From: Granulosicoccaceae bacterium
Lineage (GTDB): Bacteria > Pseudomonadota > Gammaproteobacteria > Granulosicoccales > Granulosicoccaceae
NCBI GenBank assembly: GCA_023301405.1
Contig: JALZUX010000332.1
Location: forward strand, 1 to 21,652
DNA: 21,652 nucleotides
Direction of reading: 5' to 3'
Part shown: positions 1-8,824 of the stretch, in pieces
Numbering within the stretch: the stretch's first letter is position 1
How the letters are laid out: each line of letters begins with the position of its first letter
Position numbers and translations under genes: made by a program
The notes under the pieces: generated by a model
Told to the model about the DNA's origin: nothing
Database searches by the model: none
What the model saw: only the letters and a program-made list of their open reading frames with translations

Positions 1-1
1 G

Positions 2-658
2 TTGAGTGTTCTTGAGCTAGTGCCTGAGTCTCCTCAGGCAAAAATTGCCACGGCAGGACGCATAGGCGTGTATGGTGGCGCGTTTGACCCTGTCCATCAC
101 GGCCATTTGCGCAGTGCGCTTGAAGTTAAGCAGCAATTACAACTTGATGAGCTAAGACTACTGCCTTCGGGTAATCCGCCGCACCGCGATCTTGCCAAGG
201 TCAGTGGCAAACACCGGCTGGCGATGTTGGAGCTTGCTGTGGCAGACGTGCCCGGTATGGTGATTGATCCTCGTGAGCTTGAGCGCGATCAACCTTCCTA
301 TACGATAGATACGTTAGAATCTCTTCAGGCGAAGGCTCCTAAAGCAGAATTGACGCTGATAATTGGTATGGATCAATTCAGTGTCTTCGATACTTGGCAT
401 CGATGGCAGGAGCTTTTACAAAAAATCAATCTGGCCGTAATGGAGCGTCCGAGTGAGGTGATTTCAAGTAGCGCTGAGCATATACTCGCTGGGAAATTTG
501 CCGAGCGAGTCAGCGTTATTAAGGTCACCCAGCTGGATATCTCTTCGAGTCGAATCAGGGATGAACTTGCGTTGCAGCATGAAGTTCAGTTTCTGGTGCC
601 GCTTGCGGTTCGCGACTACATTGTTAAGCACGGGCTCTATGGAGGGCCGGCGTCTTGA
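2..658 (+). CDS. nadD: Nicotinate-nucleotide adenylyltransferase (start not certain)
   Basis: Transfers AMP from ATP to nicotinate mononucleotide, giving deamido-NAD, the penultimate step of NAD synthesis in the cytoplasm. The nucleotidyltransferase signature GAFDPVHHGH lies near residues 26-35, and the C-terminal ISSSRIR motif (family form ISSTxIR) near residues 177-183 is also present. At up to 218 residues it is full length for the family. The TTG at base 2 has no visible upstream context because the window begins there. A GTG at base 20 is an alternative, and the gene could begin before the window. The family core begins only at the RIGVYGG strand, so the first roughly 19 residues are an extension or partly untranslated. 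It leads the nadD-rsfS-rlmH group. The function is secure; the start is not. Confidence 0.93.
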   Translation: MSVLELVPESPQAKIATAGRIGVYGGAFDPVHHGHLRSALEVKQQLQLDELRLLPSGNPPHRDLAKVSGKHRLAMLELAVADVPGMVIDPRELERDQPSYTIDTLESLQAKAPKAELTLIIGMDQFSVFDTWHRWQELLQKINLAVMERPSEVISSSAEHILAGKFAERVSVIKVTQLDISSSRIRDELALQHEVQFLVPLAVRDYIVKHGLYGGPAS

Positions 659-710
659 CTTTACCAAGCAAATTTATTGCAAATTGTTATACAACTGGAA
701 ACCCGAAGCG

Positions 711-1130
711 ATGACACCGTCAGAGTTAAAAGCGCTTGCGCAAACGGCACTTGAAGATCTCAAGGGCGTAGAAATAGTAGCGATTGACGTCGCTGACCGG
801 ACCACCGTTACTGACTGGATGATTGTTGCTGGCGGTACATCGCAGCGCCATGTAAAGTCGCTGGCTAATTCCGTGTCTGATACTTGTAAAGAAAACGGAG
901 TGAGGCCCCTTGGCATGGAAGGCGAGCAGGAAGGCGATTGGGTGCTGGTTGATATCGGCGATGTGATTGTCCATGTGATGACAAAAGAGTCGCGAGATTT
1001 CTACGCGATTGAAAAACTCTGGACCATGGCGCCAGCCGATCGTGAAGCACAAGCGCACATCGATAAAGCAGCTGAACCGGCAGAAGATTTTAGTCCAGCG
1101 AACACGACCGATGATGTGGCAGCTAGCTAG
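711..1130 (+). CDS. rsfS: Ribosomal silencing factor RsfS
   Basis: RsfS binds ribosomal protein uL14 on the 50S subunit and blocks joining of the 30S subunit, lowering translation in stationary phase. The ATG at 711 gives 139 residues starting MTPSELK. The open frame runs further upstream, but that part overlaps nadD in another frame and does not look like RsfS. Family hallmarks are VADRTTVTDWMIVAGG (residues 26-41), the GDWVLVDIGDVIVHV strand-turn-strand near 75-90, and RDFYAIEKLW near 96-105. It is longer than the roughly 105-residue E. coli protein because of an acidic, Ala-rich C-terminal tail of about 30 residues. It starts 52 bases after nadD and ends 18 bases before rlmH, consistent with co-transcription. 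Confidence 0.95.
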   Translation: MTPSELKALAQTALEDLKGVEIVAIDVADRTTVTDWMIVAGGTSQRHVKSLANSVSDTCKENGVRPLGMEGEQEGDWVLVDIGDVIVHVMTKESRDFYAIEKLWTMAPADREAQAHIDKAAEPAEDFSPANTTDDVAAS

Positions 1131-1148
1131 TCATAGATAGCCGCTGAT

Positions 1149-1619
1149 ATGGAAATCCATTTGCTGGCGATTGGCACCCGAATGCCAAAGTGGGTGGATG
1201 ATGGTTTCACTGACTATGCACGGCGATTTGGGCGTGACTGTCAGTTGAAACTTAAAGAGATACCTTCGCCGCGTAAAAGTAAGTCTGAAGATGCTGGTCG
1301 AATAAAACAGCTTGAGGGCCAGCTTCTACTGGCCGCAATACCACCTGACGCTCATGTAATTGCATTGGATGAGCGTGGTAAAAACCATGATACAAAAGCC
1401 GTAGCCGAGAAGCTGGGCCAATGGTTCGAGCAGTATCGACGGGTTGCCATTCTTGTTGGTGGTGCGGATGGGCTATCAAAAGAATGCCTGGATCATTGCC
1501 ATGAGAGATGGTCTTTGTCAGCGATGACATTTCCTCATGCGCTGGTGCGGGTGATTGTTGCGGAACAAATTTATCGTGCTTACAGTCTGCTAAATAACCA
1601 TCCATACCACCGGGTGTAG
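1149..1619 (+). CDS. rlmH: 23S rRNA pseudouridine-1915 N3-methyltransferase RlmH
   Basis: RlmH is a SPOUT-class, SAM-dependent enzyme that methylates pseudouridine 1915 of 23S rRNA in helix 69 of the assembled 70S ribosome. The 156-residue product matches the usual length of about 155. Visible hallmarks are the LDERG segment near residue 75, the knot and SAM-binding glycine loop LVGGADGLS near 102-110, and the C-terminal NNHPYHR motif with the conserved Tyr-His pair. It follows rsfS by 18 bases, as in most gammaproteobacteria. What follows is unusual relative to E. coli and Pseudomonas: maf rather than mrdA/rodA. Confidence 0.96.
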   Translation: MEIHLLAIGTRMPKWVDDGFTDYARRFGRDCQLKLKEIPSPRKSKSEDAGRIKQLEGQLLLAAIPPDAHVIALDERGKNHDTKAVAEKLGQWFEQYRRVAILVGGADGLSKECLDHCHERWSLSAMTFPHALVRVIVAEQIYRAYSLLNNHPYHRV

Positions 1620-1620
1620 T

Positions 1621-1667
1621 GTTGGTGATTCAGTCTCGGGTTCGCTGGTTTCATCAACCTCTTTTTT
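1621..1667 (+). terminator. Weak hairpin plus T-run after rlmH
   Basis: Immediately after the rlmH stop, bases 1621-1628 pair with 1651-1658 (eight pairs, one of them G-U). The loop is 22 bases, and a run of six T follows at 1662-1667. This has the shape of an intrinsic terminator or attenuator between rlmH and maf. The stem is only moderately GC-rich and the loop is long, so partial read-through or chance is quite possible. Confidence 0.3.
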
Positions 1668-1688
1668 CGCGCTCAAACTGCTATTAAT

Positions 1689-2315
1689 GTGATTAATCAA
1701 ACTATTATTCTTGCGTCGGCGTCACCGCGACGGCTTAGTCTATTGCGACAACTTGGTTTGCAAGTAGAAGTGCGCCCTGCTGATATTGATGAGAGCGTTC
1801 GCGATAGTGAAGATGGCAGGCAGTATGTGTCTCGTCTAGCGCGTGAGAAATCAGCAGCGGTTGCCGTTCACGCTTCAGATCGGTTGGTGATTGGGGCGGA
1901 CACGACTATCGAGTACGAAGAGCAAATATTAGGCAAACCCATCGATCAAAACGACTGCCTCGCTATGCTGAGTATGATTCAAGGCAAGGCGCATCGAGTC
2001 TATACAGGGGTGGCTATCACTAAGGGTGGGCGTACCGAAAGCTGTGTGGTTGAAACCGCGGTTTTCCTGAGGTCACTGACTGCAGCAGAGATTGTGGCCT
2101 ACTGGAAAACCGGAGAGCCAGTTGGTAAAGCCGGTAGCTACGCAATTCAGGGTCTTGGCGCTATGTTCGTGAGCCGGGTAGAGGGCTCATACAGCAATGT
2201 GGTCGGGTTGCCTTTGTGTGAAACTGCAGGGCTGCTGTCTGATTTTGGCCTATCTACACAGGATGTGCTTAGTTCGCCAGAATTGCTCAACTCGTCACAT
2301 GGGGAACACAATTGA
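1689..2315 (+). CDS. maf: Maf-family nucleoside triphosphate pyrophosphatase (YhdE type)
   Basis: Hydrolyses non-canonical or surplus nucleoside triphosphates to monophosphates plus pyrophosphate. The YhdE branch acts on dTTP, UTP and modified pyrimidine nucleotides. The N-terminal ASASPRR substrate loop is at residues 9-15. The presumed catalytic Asp is D71 in the GAD motif, and the C-terminal GSYAIQGLG and GSYSNVVGLPL segments are typical of YhdE. The start is GTG at 1689; the overlapping ATG at 1687 is followed at once by a stop. The tail beyond about residue 190 is not conserved. Maf sits directly before rng, the same pairing as yhdE-rng in E. coli, and its TGA overlaps the likely ribosome-binding site of rng. 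Confidence 0.92.
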   Translation: MINQTIILASASPRRLSLLRQLGLQVEVRPADIDESVRDSEDGRQYVSRLAREKSAAVAVHASDRLVIGADTTIEYEEQILGKPIDQNDCLAMLSMIQGKAHRVYTGVAITKGGRTESCVVETAVFLRSLTAAEIVAYWKTGEPVGKAGSYAIQGLGAMFVSRVEGSYSNVVGLPLCETAGLLSDFGLSTQDVLSSPELLNSSHGEHN

Positions 2316-2333
2316 AGGATTACAGTAGACCGC

Positions 2334-3806
2334 ATGCTTGAAGAAATATTAATAAACGTCACCCCACAGGAGACTCGTGTCGCTACCGTTGAAAACGGTG
2401 TGTTGAACGAATTGTGTATCGAGCGGCAAACCAAGACCACCTTGGTCGGCAATATTTATATGGGTAAAGTGGTGCGGGTTCTACCAGGCATGGAGGCGGC
2501 GTTTATTGAAATTGGTCTGGAGAGGGCTGCTTTTCTGCACGCTTCAAGCATTGTCGGGGGCACCAGCGTTGGTGAGAACGGTGAAAAACAACAAAAGCCA
2601 ATTCGCGAGCTTCTGCGTGAAGAACAAAAAGTGTTGGTGCAAGTTATTAAAAACCCATTGGGTGGTAAAGGTGCTCGATTAACCACTAATCTAACGGCAC
2701 CTTCCCGGTATCTGGTGTATATGCCCTCAGACGCCTCTGTGGGGGTTTCTGCAAAAATTGAAGACGAAGCAGAACGCGATCGCCTGCGGGATATTGTTCG
2801 CAAGCTGCAGGCAGCCAATGAGAACAGTAACCATGGCTATATTGTTCGCACCGCTGCAGAGGGCATTGACGAAGAAACGCTGGCGAAAGAGATCGTGTTT
2901 TTAGACAAACTTTGGCAGTCAATAGAGATCAGCATAAAGTCAGTAAAGCCCGGAGATATTGTCTATGCTGATTTGCCGGTGGTTAAGCGCACGTTACGGG
3001 ATTTAGTCGGAGTGTCTGTTGAGCGAATCAGAATCGATTCTCGTGAGTCTTTTCAATCAGCCTGTGATTTTGCAAAAAAATATCTACCGGAGATACTGCC
3101 ACGCATAGAGCATTATCCCGGTGAGCGCCCGATTTTTGATTTGTACGGCGTTGAAGATGAAATTCAAAAAGCGCTTGAGCGAAAAGTACAGCTGAAATCA
3201 GGTGGGCATCTGGTGTTTGACCAAACTGAATCAATGACGACCGTTGATGTCAACACTGGTACATTTGTTGGGCACCGAAATCTAGAAGAAACGATTTTCA
3301 AAACCAACCTGGAAGCGGCGCAGGCCATATGCAGGCAGCTTCGGCTGAGAAACCTGGGTGGTATTATCATCATTGATTATATTGATATGTCTGTCGATGA
3401 TCACAAGCGGCAGGTGATGCGTGCGATGGAAAAAGCGCTCGACCGTGATCACGCCAAGACTCAAGTGTGTGAGGTCTCGTCGTTAGGGCTTGTTGAAATG
3501 ACTCGAAAGAGAACCAGCGAAAGTCTGGAGCAAACCTTGTGTTCAGAATGCCCAACCTGCGCTGGCCGTGGTTTGCTGCGAACATCAGAGACGGTATGTT
3601 ATGAAATTTCGCGAGAAATCATCCGACAGGTGCGGCAGTTTGATGTCAAGTCTCTTACGGTGGTGGCCGCTCCGGAAGTGGTCGAAATGTTTCTGGACGA
3701 GCAATCCCAGTACTATGCGGAACTGGAGACTTTCGTTGAAGTGCCCATCCGTTTGCAGCCTGAGACAATGTACAATCGTGATCAGTACGATGTCGTGATT
3801 GTATAG
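2334..3806 (+). CDS. rng: Ribonuclease G
   Basis: Endoribonuclease of the RNase E/G family that matures the 5' end of 16S rRNA and turns over some mRNAs. The product has 490 residues, essentially the length of E. coli RNase G (489), and lacks the long C-terminal degradosome scaffold of RNase E. An S1-like RNA-binding domain occupies roughly residues 35-125, with the typical NIYMGKVVRVLPGMEAAFI segment. Likely catalytic metal ligands are D305 in TTVDVNTG and D348 in IIIIDYID. The zinc-link cysteines are visible as CSECPTCAGRG (C403, C406, C409). The start ATG lies 18 bases after maf, with AAGGAT upstream at a long spacing. A 161-base gap separates it from yhdP. Confidence 0.96.
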   Translation: MLEEILINVTPQETRVATVENGVLNELCIERQTKTTLVGNIYMGKVVRVLPGMEAAFIEIGLERAAFLHASSIVGGTSVGENGEKQQKPIRELLREEQKVLVQVIKNPLGGKGARLTTNLTAPSRYLVYMPSDASVGVSAKIEDEAERDRLRDIVRKLQAANENSNHGYIVRTAAEGIDEETLAKEIVFLDKLWQSIEISIKSVKPGDIVYADLPVVKRTLRDLVGVSVERIRIDSRESFQSACDFAKKYLPEILPRIEHYPGERPIFDLYGVEDEIQKALERKVQLKSGGHLVFDQTESMTTVDVNTGTFVGHRNLEETIFKTNLEAAQAICRQLRLRNLGGIIIIDYIDMSVDDHKRQVMRAMEKALDRDHAKTQVCEVSSLGLVEMTRKRTSESLEQTLCSECPTCAGRGLLRTSETVCYEISREIIRQVRQFDVKSLTVVAAPEVVEMFLDEQSQYYAELETFVEVPIRLQPETMYNRDQYDVVIV

Positions 3807-3967
3807 CGAAGACAAGCGATACATTGTGTAACCTTAGCGGCCGGTATAAGCGGTCATACCTCCGAAAGTTGTCGAGTCTCCTTGGGTTGGCCGTAGGATC
3901 TCGAAAAGGCAGTAAGTCGTATATTAGTCGCACTTTTAGTTGCTGACAGGAACAAATTTAAGAAGAA

Positions 3968-6900
3968 ATGTTCGTTCGTACTCTTACAAAAACAGGTAAG
4001 TGCTTTCTGTATTGCTTAGCGGGGCTGTTGATCCTTGTGGCTTTGCTGGCGGGATTTGCGCGGCTTGCTGTTTTTTATGGCGAAGATTACAGCGAGCGGC
4101 TTGCTGCTGTGGTCAGTCGCTATATTGGTAGCCCTGTGCAAATTAGCGGCATTGAGTTGGTGTGGAATCGTTTTGATGCCAGCGCTAGCTTGTCGGATGT
4201 TCGTATACTTTCAAAAGACAGCACTGAAACATTGCTGGTGCTGCCGTCAATAGAACTTGAATTAAATCTCCGCGACATGTTACTGCAGCGCAATTTATCC
4301 GTTCGCAAAATCCAATTGAAAAACCTGTCTCTGGTGGCTGCCTATGAGGGTAGTGGTGAGCTGAAAATACATGGCTATGAAATTTCCCGTAAAAGTAAAG
4401 ACCGCCGTAACGGTTCAGTAGACAAAGACAAGTCAGCGTCTATTGTGAATGACGGTGGGGGTTTGAAACCGAACGACGAAACAGCCGAGTTAGCAAACGA
4501 TGATGCTGGCATAGGTCGGCGCGGGCACAGTGCCTTGAGTTGGCTCTTTAATGCAGGGCGAATTGCTATTCTTGACAGCGATATTACCCTCACAGATAGT
4601 ACCCGCGGCAAAATGCATCGTATCGATAACGTAGACATCAGGGCATTTAACAGCGGTGACCTACATCAGATCAGGCTCAGTAGTGCGTTACCTGATGCGA
4701 AGGGTGAGGTCAGTATTGCCTCATTTGATTTTACCGGGCAGGCCGACAACGTTAATGATTGGACCGGGCAGTTTTATATTGATGCGAAGCGTCTGAATTT
4801 AACAGAAATTTCAGATATATGGCGTGACCCATTGCATCGTTATAGCGGGCTATCTGACGTTCAGCTATGGGGTCGCTGGAGAGGTACTAGAGTCAATCAG
4901 TTGAGGGCAGTCATTAACAGTAAAGATATCTCGATTGATCTGCCACTCACCAATTCAGAGCAGCTGGCATCATTTACTGCAAATACGTTGGATATTGACC
5001 TTGACTGGAAGCGCACCAGTGATGGGTGGGAATCTACTTTTAATAAGCTGACTGTAGATTATGGCGGTGATTCTACAATCCCGCTGCGTCTTGACGGTGT
5101 TGATCTTTATACGCATCGTGATTCAGCCGGGCAGCGTGAGGTTCGTCTAGCCGGGCCCGATATTTCAGTCGATGAAGTGCGGCCACTGCTTAATTTTGCA
5201 CAGAAACTGGCGCCTTCTATCGCCGTTGTGAATCAATTGACAGCCGGTACTCTGCGTAACTGGCTGGTAGCGGTAGGCAGGCAAGAGTCAAAATGGAGCC
5301 TTAATGTAGCTAAAGGCGATATCGATAAGCTGGCGGTTGAACCACAAAGCGACATTGCTAGTAAGGCAGGGGCGTTAGGAATAAACGAGCTATCAGCCAG
5401 TGTTTATTTTAGAGAGGGAGTCGGTCGGGTAGAGTTAAAACCGCAGAGTGTAAATGTGTTGTTGCCTGAACTCTACGCAACGCCATTACCCGCGTTGAAT
5501 ACCGAAGGAATCATTCACTTTGCCAGTAATAATGATCAGTGGGAGATAGCCACTGAGGATTTGAAGCTGGGCAGTGTAGACGTTTCGACGTCTACTAGCT
5601 TCCGACTGAAGCTGCATCAAAACGGTCAGCGTTTGATTGATCTGAATACATCGGTTGATCACATTAATTTGGTCAAGGCGAGTGATTATTATCCGACCAA
5701 AATTATAAAGCCTAAGCTACTGGAGTGGCTGAACGACGCTATTGTGAGCGGCAGTATTGTGCGTGGACAGGTTACCCTTGCTGGTGATTTGGCGGATTTT
5801 TCACCAGAAAATAACAAAGGAGTGTTTTATGGTGAAGCTGACGTCATTGACACTACTTTGAAGTTTAAGTCTGATTGGCCGGCAGCTACCGGGATGGATG
5901 GTAACCTCATCTTTGATAGTAAGTCGCTTCGTGGCAGGGTTTATCAGGGGGCGTTGAGGAAAGCTCAGTTCAGTGACGCGCGATTATTTATCGCTGATTT
6001 TGAGAAGCCGGTTCTGGAGCTTCAAACTAATGCCATCGGCCCGCTCGATGACATCTTAGACTTTGCGCAGACCGGCCCGCTGGCTGAGGACATTGGTGAA
6101 TTTTTTGGCGACGCAACAGGGAGTGGCGCATCGAGGCTGGCATTTGATGTCAAGGTTCCGTTGAACAAGGAAGTTGAGGATTCACTCGAGGTAGACGGTT
6201 CGGTGTTACTTGAAAATGCTCAAATTAAGGCGGAAGAATTTGGCCTTAATCTGGAATCAGTGACAGGTAAGGTGAATTTTAATCGCAAAGGCGTGTCCTT
6301 TGACTCGCTGTTTGTACGCTACCTCGGATTGCCGCTGCGGGTAGATGCGGTGCAGAAGACTAAAGGTGGCAAGCAGATTAATACTATTACTGTGGATGGC
6401 CCTGTTGCGGTCTCTAGTGTTTTGCAATCCTACGACGTGCCGCTGACAGAATCATTCGAAGGCATTTCAGATTGGAATGTAAAGCTCGAGATAGAGAACG
6501 CCGGACCAGGTTCAAAGGCAAAAATCGAGCTCACGGCGACCAGTGATTTATCCGGCACTGCGGTCAACCTTCCAGTGCCTCTTGCTAAACCTTCGGACAC
6601 GTTAATGGTCGCAAGTGTTTATCGAAACTTCAGCGAAAAAGACAGCGACTGGTGGGTGCGAATTCCTGGCCTTGTGCAGTCCAGAATCAGAGTGGGAAAG
6701 GACAACAAACTCGAGAGCATGGCAGTCGCGTTGGGTAATTCTAACAACACCGTGCTCCCTTGGCGGGGCTTGGCTGTGCACGGTGATGTGACCCGACTCG
6801 ATGCGCTTGGTTGGTTTGATTTCGGGCTGGAAGTAGAAGAGGCCAGTTCCGACACGAACAGTGAACCCTTTCCTTTGTTTGCGAAGGTCAGTGCTCGATC

Positions 6901-7987
6901 CTTTTTGGCTGGGACGGAGGAACTCGGGGCGGGGGTTTACATTGCCTACCGGGACGGTGCAAATCAGATTCATCGCATTGAAAATCGTTATGCAAACGGT
7001 GAATTTTCGTTGCGGCTAGGGGCTGAGCCGGATGAGCCTCTTATTGTTCGGTTGAATCACCTTGATAAAATCTTGCTTGAAAAGCTCGCGGCAACCGATT
7101 CGTCCGATTCCAATGTGACAGTTCGTTCATTTGATCCGCGAGATATCCGCCCGTTAGACGTGATTGTAAAGGAACTGAAATGGGATGATTGGCGCTTTTC
7201 AAGAGTTGCGCTTCGTACTCAACCAGAAGAGCGCGGGCTCGCGATTGTCGGTTTAACCGCCAAGCAGCGGTCAATGCGAGTCAGTGGAAGTGGCCGCTGG
7301 GAAATTTATAACGCTGGCGGGCTGCCCTCGCATGCCACCACGCTTGATCTCAATGTTACCTTCGACGATATCGGACAGAGCATAAGAGCAGTCGGTGGTG
7401 GTGACTCGTTTGCTGGTGGTCAGGGTGAAGTGGCGCTGTCTCTGGGGTGGCCTGCAGCGGCGTACGCGCCAGATTTACGAGCAATGACTGGTGAGATGTT
7501 TATCGCTATGCGCAACGGACGAATTCTGGGTGTAGAGCCGGGAGCTGGAAGGATTCTAGGGTTGTTTGCGTTGCAGTTTTTGCCACGTCGGCTTACCTTA
7601 GATTTCCGAGACATTGTCAGTACCGGCCTCGAGTACACAACGGTTAGCGGAAATTTTGCTATTGCTAACGGCAAGGCGTCGACTCAAACCCTTTTGCTAA
7701 CGGGGCCAGTGGCGGAGATTCTGGTCCATGGTCACACTGATTTTGTGAATGATACCTATGACCAGATAGTCGATGTACTGCCAAGGGTAAGCGGTGCCCT
7801 ACCGCTTATCGGCGTTCTGTCTGGTGGGCCAGCAGCAGGTGTGACGGCATTGGTCGCTGACGGCATTTTAAAAGGGCTGGGCGTGAACCTTGATGAAATC
7901 GGGCGACGACGCTACACGCTGAAAGGACCGTGGGATTCGCCCAGCTTGGATGCAGTGGATTTGCCAAGCTCCAGATCCCGGCGGTGA
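3968..7987 (+). CDS. yhdP: YhdP-family AsmA-like envelope protein
   Basis: YhdP-type proteins are inner-membrane-anchored, periplasm-spanning bridge proteins. With TamB and YdbH they move phospholipids to the outer membrane. The 1339-residue product has one N-terminal membrane segment at about residues 13-35. A very long, beta-rich, soluble region follows with recurring hydrophobic-polar alternation, and the C-terminal AsmA-like section includes the motifs LGVEPGAGRILGLFALQFL and PLIGVLSGGPAAGV. It is somewhat longer than the E. coli protein (1266). Part of the difference is a polar, Ser/Lys/Asp-rich, probably disordered insertion near residues 137-185. The ATG at 3968 is preceded by an AAGAAG ribosome-binding site. 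The order maf-rng-yhdP is conserved in gammaproteobacteria. The next gene in most relatives (nit or tldD) is absent here. Confidence 0.92.
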   Translation: MFVRTLTKTGKCFLYCLAGLLILVALLAGFARLAVFYGEDYSERLAAVVSRYIGSPVQISGIELVWNRFDASASLSDVRILSKDSTETLLVLPSIELELNLRDMLLQRNLSVRKIQLKNLSLVAAYEGSGELKIHGYEISRKSKDRRNGSVDKDKSASIVNDGGGLKPNDETAELANDDAGIGRRGHSALSWLFNAGRIAILDSDITLTDSTRGKMHRIDNVDIRAFNSGDLHQIRLSSALPDAKGEVSIASFDFTGQADNVNDWTGQFYIDAKRLNLTEISDIWRDPLHRYSGLSDVQLWGRWRGTRVNQLRAVINSKDISIDLPLTNSEQLASFTANTLDIDLDWKRTSDGWESTFNKLTVDYGGDSTIPLRLDGVDLYTHRDSAGQREVRLAGPDISVDEVRPLLNFAQKLAPSIAVVNQLTAGTLRNWLVAVGRQESKWSLNVAKGDIDKLAVEPQSDIASKAGALGINELSASVYFREGVGRVELKPQSVNVLLPELYATPLPALNTEGIIHFASNNDQWEIATEDLKLGSVDVSTSTSFRLKLHQNGQRLIDLNTSVDHINLVKASDYYPTKIIKPKLLEWLNDAIVSGSIVRGQVTLAGDLADFSPENNKGVFYGEADVIDTTLKFKSDWPAATGMDGNLIFDSKSLRGRVYQGALRKAQFSDARLFIADFEKPVLELQTNAIGPLDDILDFAQTGPLAEDIGEFFGDATGSGASRLAFDVKVPLNKEVEDSLEVDGSVLLENAQIKAEEFGLNLESVTGKVNFNRKGVSFDSLFVRYLGLPLRVDAVQKTKGGKQINTITVDGPVAVSSVLQSYDVPLTESFEGISDWNVKLEIENAGPGSKAKIELTATSDLSGTAVNLPVPLAKPSDTLMVASVYRNFSEKDSDWWVRIPGLVQSRIRVGKDNKLESMAVALGNSNNTVLPWRGLAVHGDVTRLDALGWFDFGLEVEEASSDTNSEPFPLFAKVSARSFLAGTEELGAGVYIAYRDGANQIHRIENRYANGEFSLRLGAEPDEPLIVRLNHLDKILLEKLAATDSSDSNVTVRSFDPRDIRPLDVIVKELKWDDWRFSRVALRTQPEERGLAIVGLTAKQRSMRVSGSGRWEIYNAGGLPSHATTLDLNVTFDDIGQSIRAVGGGDSFAGGQGEVALSLGWPAAAYAPDLRAMTGEMFIAMRNGRILGVEPGAGRILGLFALQFLPRRLTLDFRDIVSTGLEYTTVSGNFAIANGKASTQTLLLTGPVAEILVHGHTDFVNDTYDQIVDVLPRVSGALPLIGVLSGGPAAGVTALVADGILKGLGVNLDEIGRRRYTLKGPWDSPSLDAVDLPSSRSRR

Positions 7988-8003
7988 TTCGAGCTTCCTC
8001 TAA

Positions 8004-8579
8004 TTAGGCTTGAGCACTATCGCGCAGAAGAGCTAGCAGCGCCTTTTTCGCTTTGACGGCCTTTTTCTTGACTGCCGGGTCTATCTCGCTGTCACCTTCG
8101 GTGTCAGAGGGGCCGATTGCATTGGCCTGCCTTACTAATTGTCGGACTTTTTGCAGATTTGCCGTGGGGTACTCTTGACGAAGAGTGTCAACACATTCCG
8201 CGAACTCGGCTATTAGTTTGTCCCGCATATCTTCGTGCGGCTGGATTTTGCTTGTCGGTGTTATCGGGTTCTCTAGCCGTGACCTTATTTCATCCACATC
8301 ACCATTTTTTCTGAGCAGTTTGCTAATAAATTGCAGGTGGCGTTTGTGCGCTCCCCGTGTGCTCGCGGGTGGGCATTTCTTTATTGCTTCTTCAATGTCT
8401 AGCGGTAGAGCAAGTCTTTTAAGTTTTCGTGGCGGTAGTATAACCAGTTCGCGCGCGAAATCCCGAACGTCGTCAGCGTCCCGTTTGAGTTGCGATTTGC
8501 TGGGTTCCAGGTCATCAGTGTTCTCGTCCAATGCTTCTTCTGATGAAAATGAGCCGGTATTAGAAGGTTGCGGAACCAT
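8004..8579 (-). CDS. darP: DarP/YjgA ribosome assembly factor (DUF615)
   Basis: DarP (YjgA) binds late 50S precursors and promotes maturation of the peptidyl-transferase region. The start chosen is the ATG at 8579, with AGGA six bases upstream, giving 191 residues close to E. coli's 183. The frame stays open about 116 codons further upstream, but that extension is hydrophobic and unlike the family. Hallmarks are SKSQLKRDADDVRDFARELV at residues 30-49, the RGAHKRHLQFISKLLR segment near 80-100, a helical C-terminal half, and a Lys-rich tail. It converges on yhdP with only 16 bases between stop codons. In many relatives it sits next to pmbA and tldD, neither of which is here. Confidence 0.93.
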   Translation of the reverse strand: MVPQPSNTGSFSSEEALDENTDDLEPSKSQLKRDADDVRDFARELVILPPRKLKRLALPLDIEEAIKKCPPASTRGAHKRHLQFISKLLRKNGDVDEIRSRLENPITPTSKIQPHEDMRDKLIAEFAECVDTLRQEYPTANLQKVRQLVRQANAIGPSDTEGDSEIDPAVKKKAVKAKKALLALLRDSAQA

Positions 8580-8619
8580 GAGTGAATCCTGTTTGTTGTG
8601 CCGAAATGACAAATGTTGC

Positions 8620-8637
8620 AAAAAGTTAACACTTTTT
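8620..8637. repeat. Perfect AT-rich inverted repeat upstream of darP
   Basis: AAAAAGT at 8620-8626 is the exact reverse complement of ACTTTTT at 8631-8637, with a 4-base loop. It sits about 40 bases upstream of the darP start and contains one copy of the direct repeat AAAAGTTAAC (8621-8630); the second copy is at 8657-8666. It could be an operator or a leader hairpin of darP. Confidence 0.4.
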
Positions 8638-8656
8638 CTTGACAGCGAATGTGGAT

Positions 8657-8666
8657 AAAAGTTAAC
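8657..8666. promoter_or_regulatory. Second copy of AAAAGTTAAC direct repeat
   Basis: This 10-base copy is identical to 8621-8630, 36 bases away start to start. Each copy contains the palindrome GTTAAC. Two equal sites in a divergent intergenic region suggest possible regulator binding, but no specific regulator can be named. Confidence 0.25.
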
Positions 8667-8716
8667 GTTGTAACCAAGGATGGTGCGGCCTGAGCTGCTA
8701 ATCTTAGTTGAGTAAG

Positions 8717-8732
8717 GTTGTAAAAATACAAC
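8717..8732. repeat. Perfect inverted repeat in the darP/OMP divergent region
   Basis: GTTGTA (8717-8722) and TACAAC (8727-8732) form a 6-bp perfect inverted repeat around AAAA. It is the middle one of three small palindromes between the divergent genes. Operator or chance cannot be separated from sequence alone. Confidence 0.3.
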
Positions 8733-8824
8733 ACATCGAAAAAGGAACTTCGAGTGGTGACTAAAAGCAAAAATAACATAAGCGCGTATCGAAAAGAAAA
8801 GCGCAATCAATTTGCCCCTTTTGT

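Noticed and set aside
498..710. Upstream extension of the rsfS frame
   Set aside because: It overlaps nadD in another frame and shows no RsfS similarity; the ATG at 711 starts the recognisable protein.
6602..6973. 123-codon - strand frame inside yhdP
   Set aside because: It lies wholly within yhdP, whose frame is supported by family features; no motif of its own.
8185..8658. 157-codon + strand frame opposite darP
   Set aside because: It is the antisense shadow of darP; its Ser/Arg/Leu-rich composition is typical of antisense translation.
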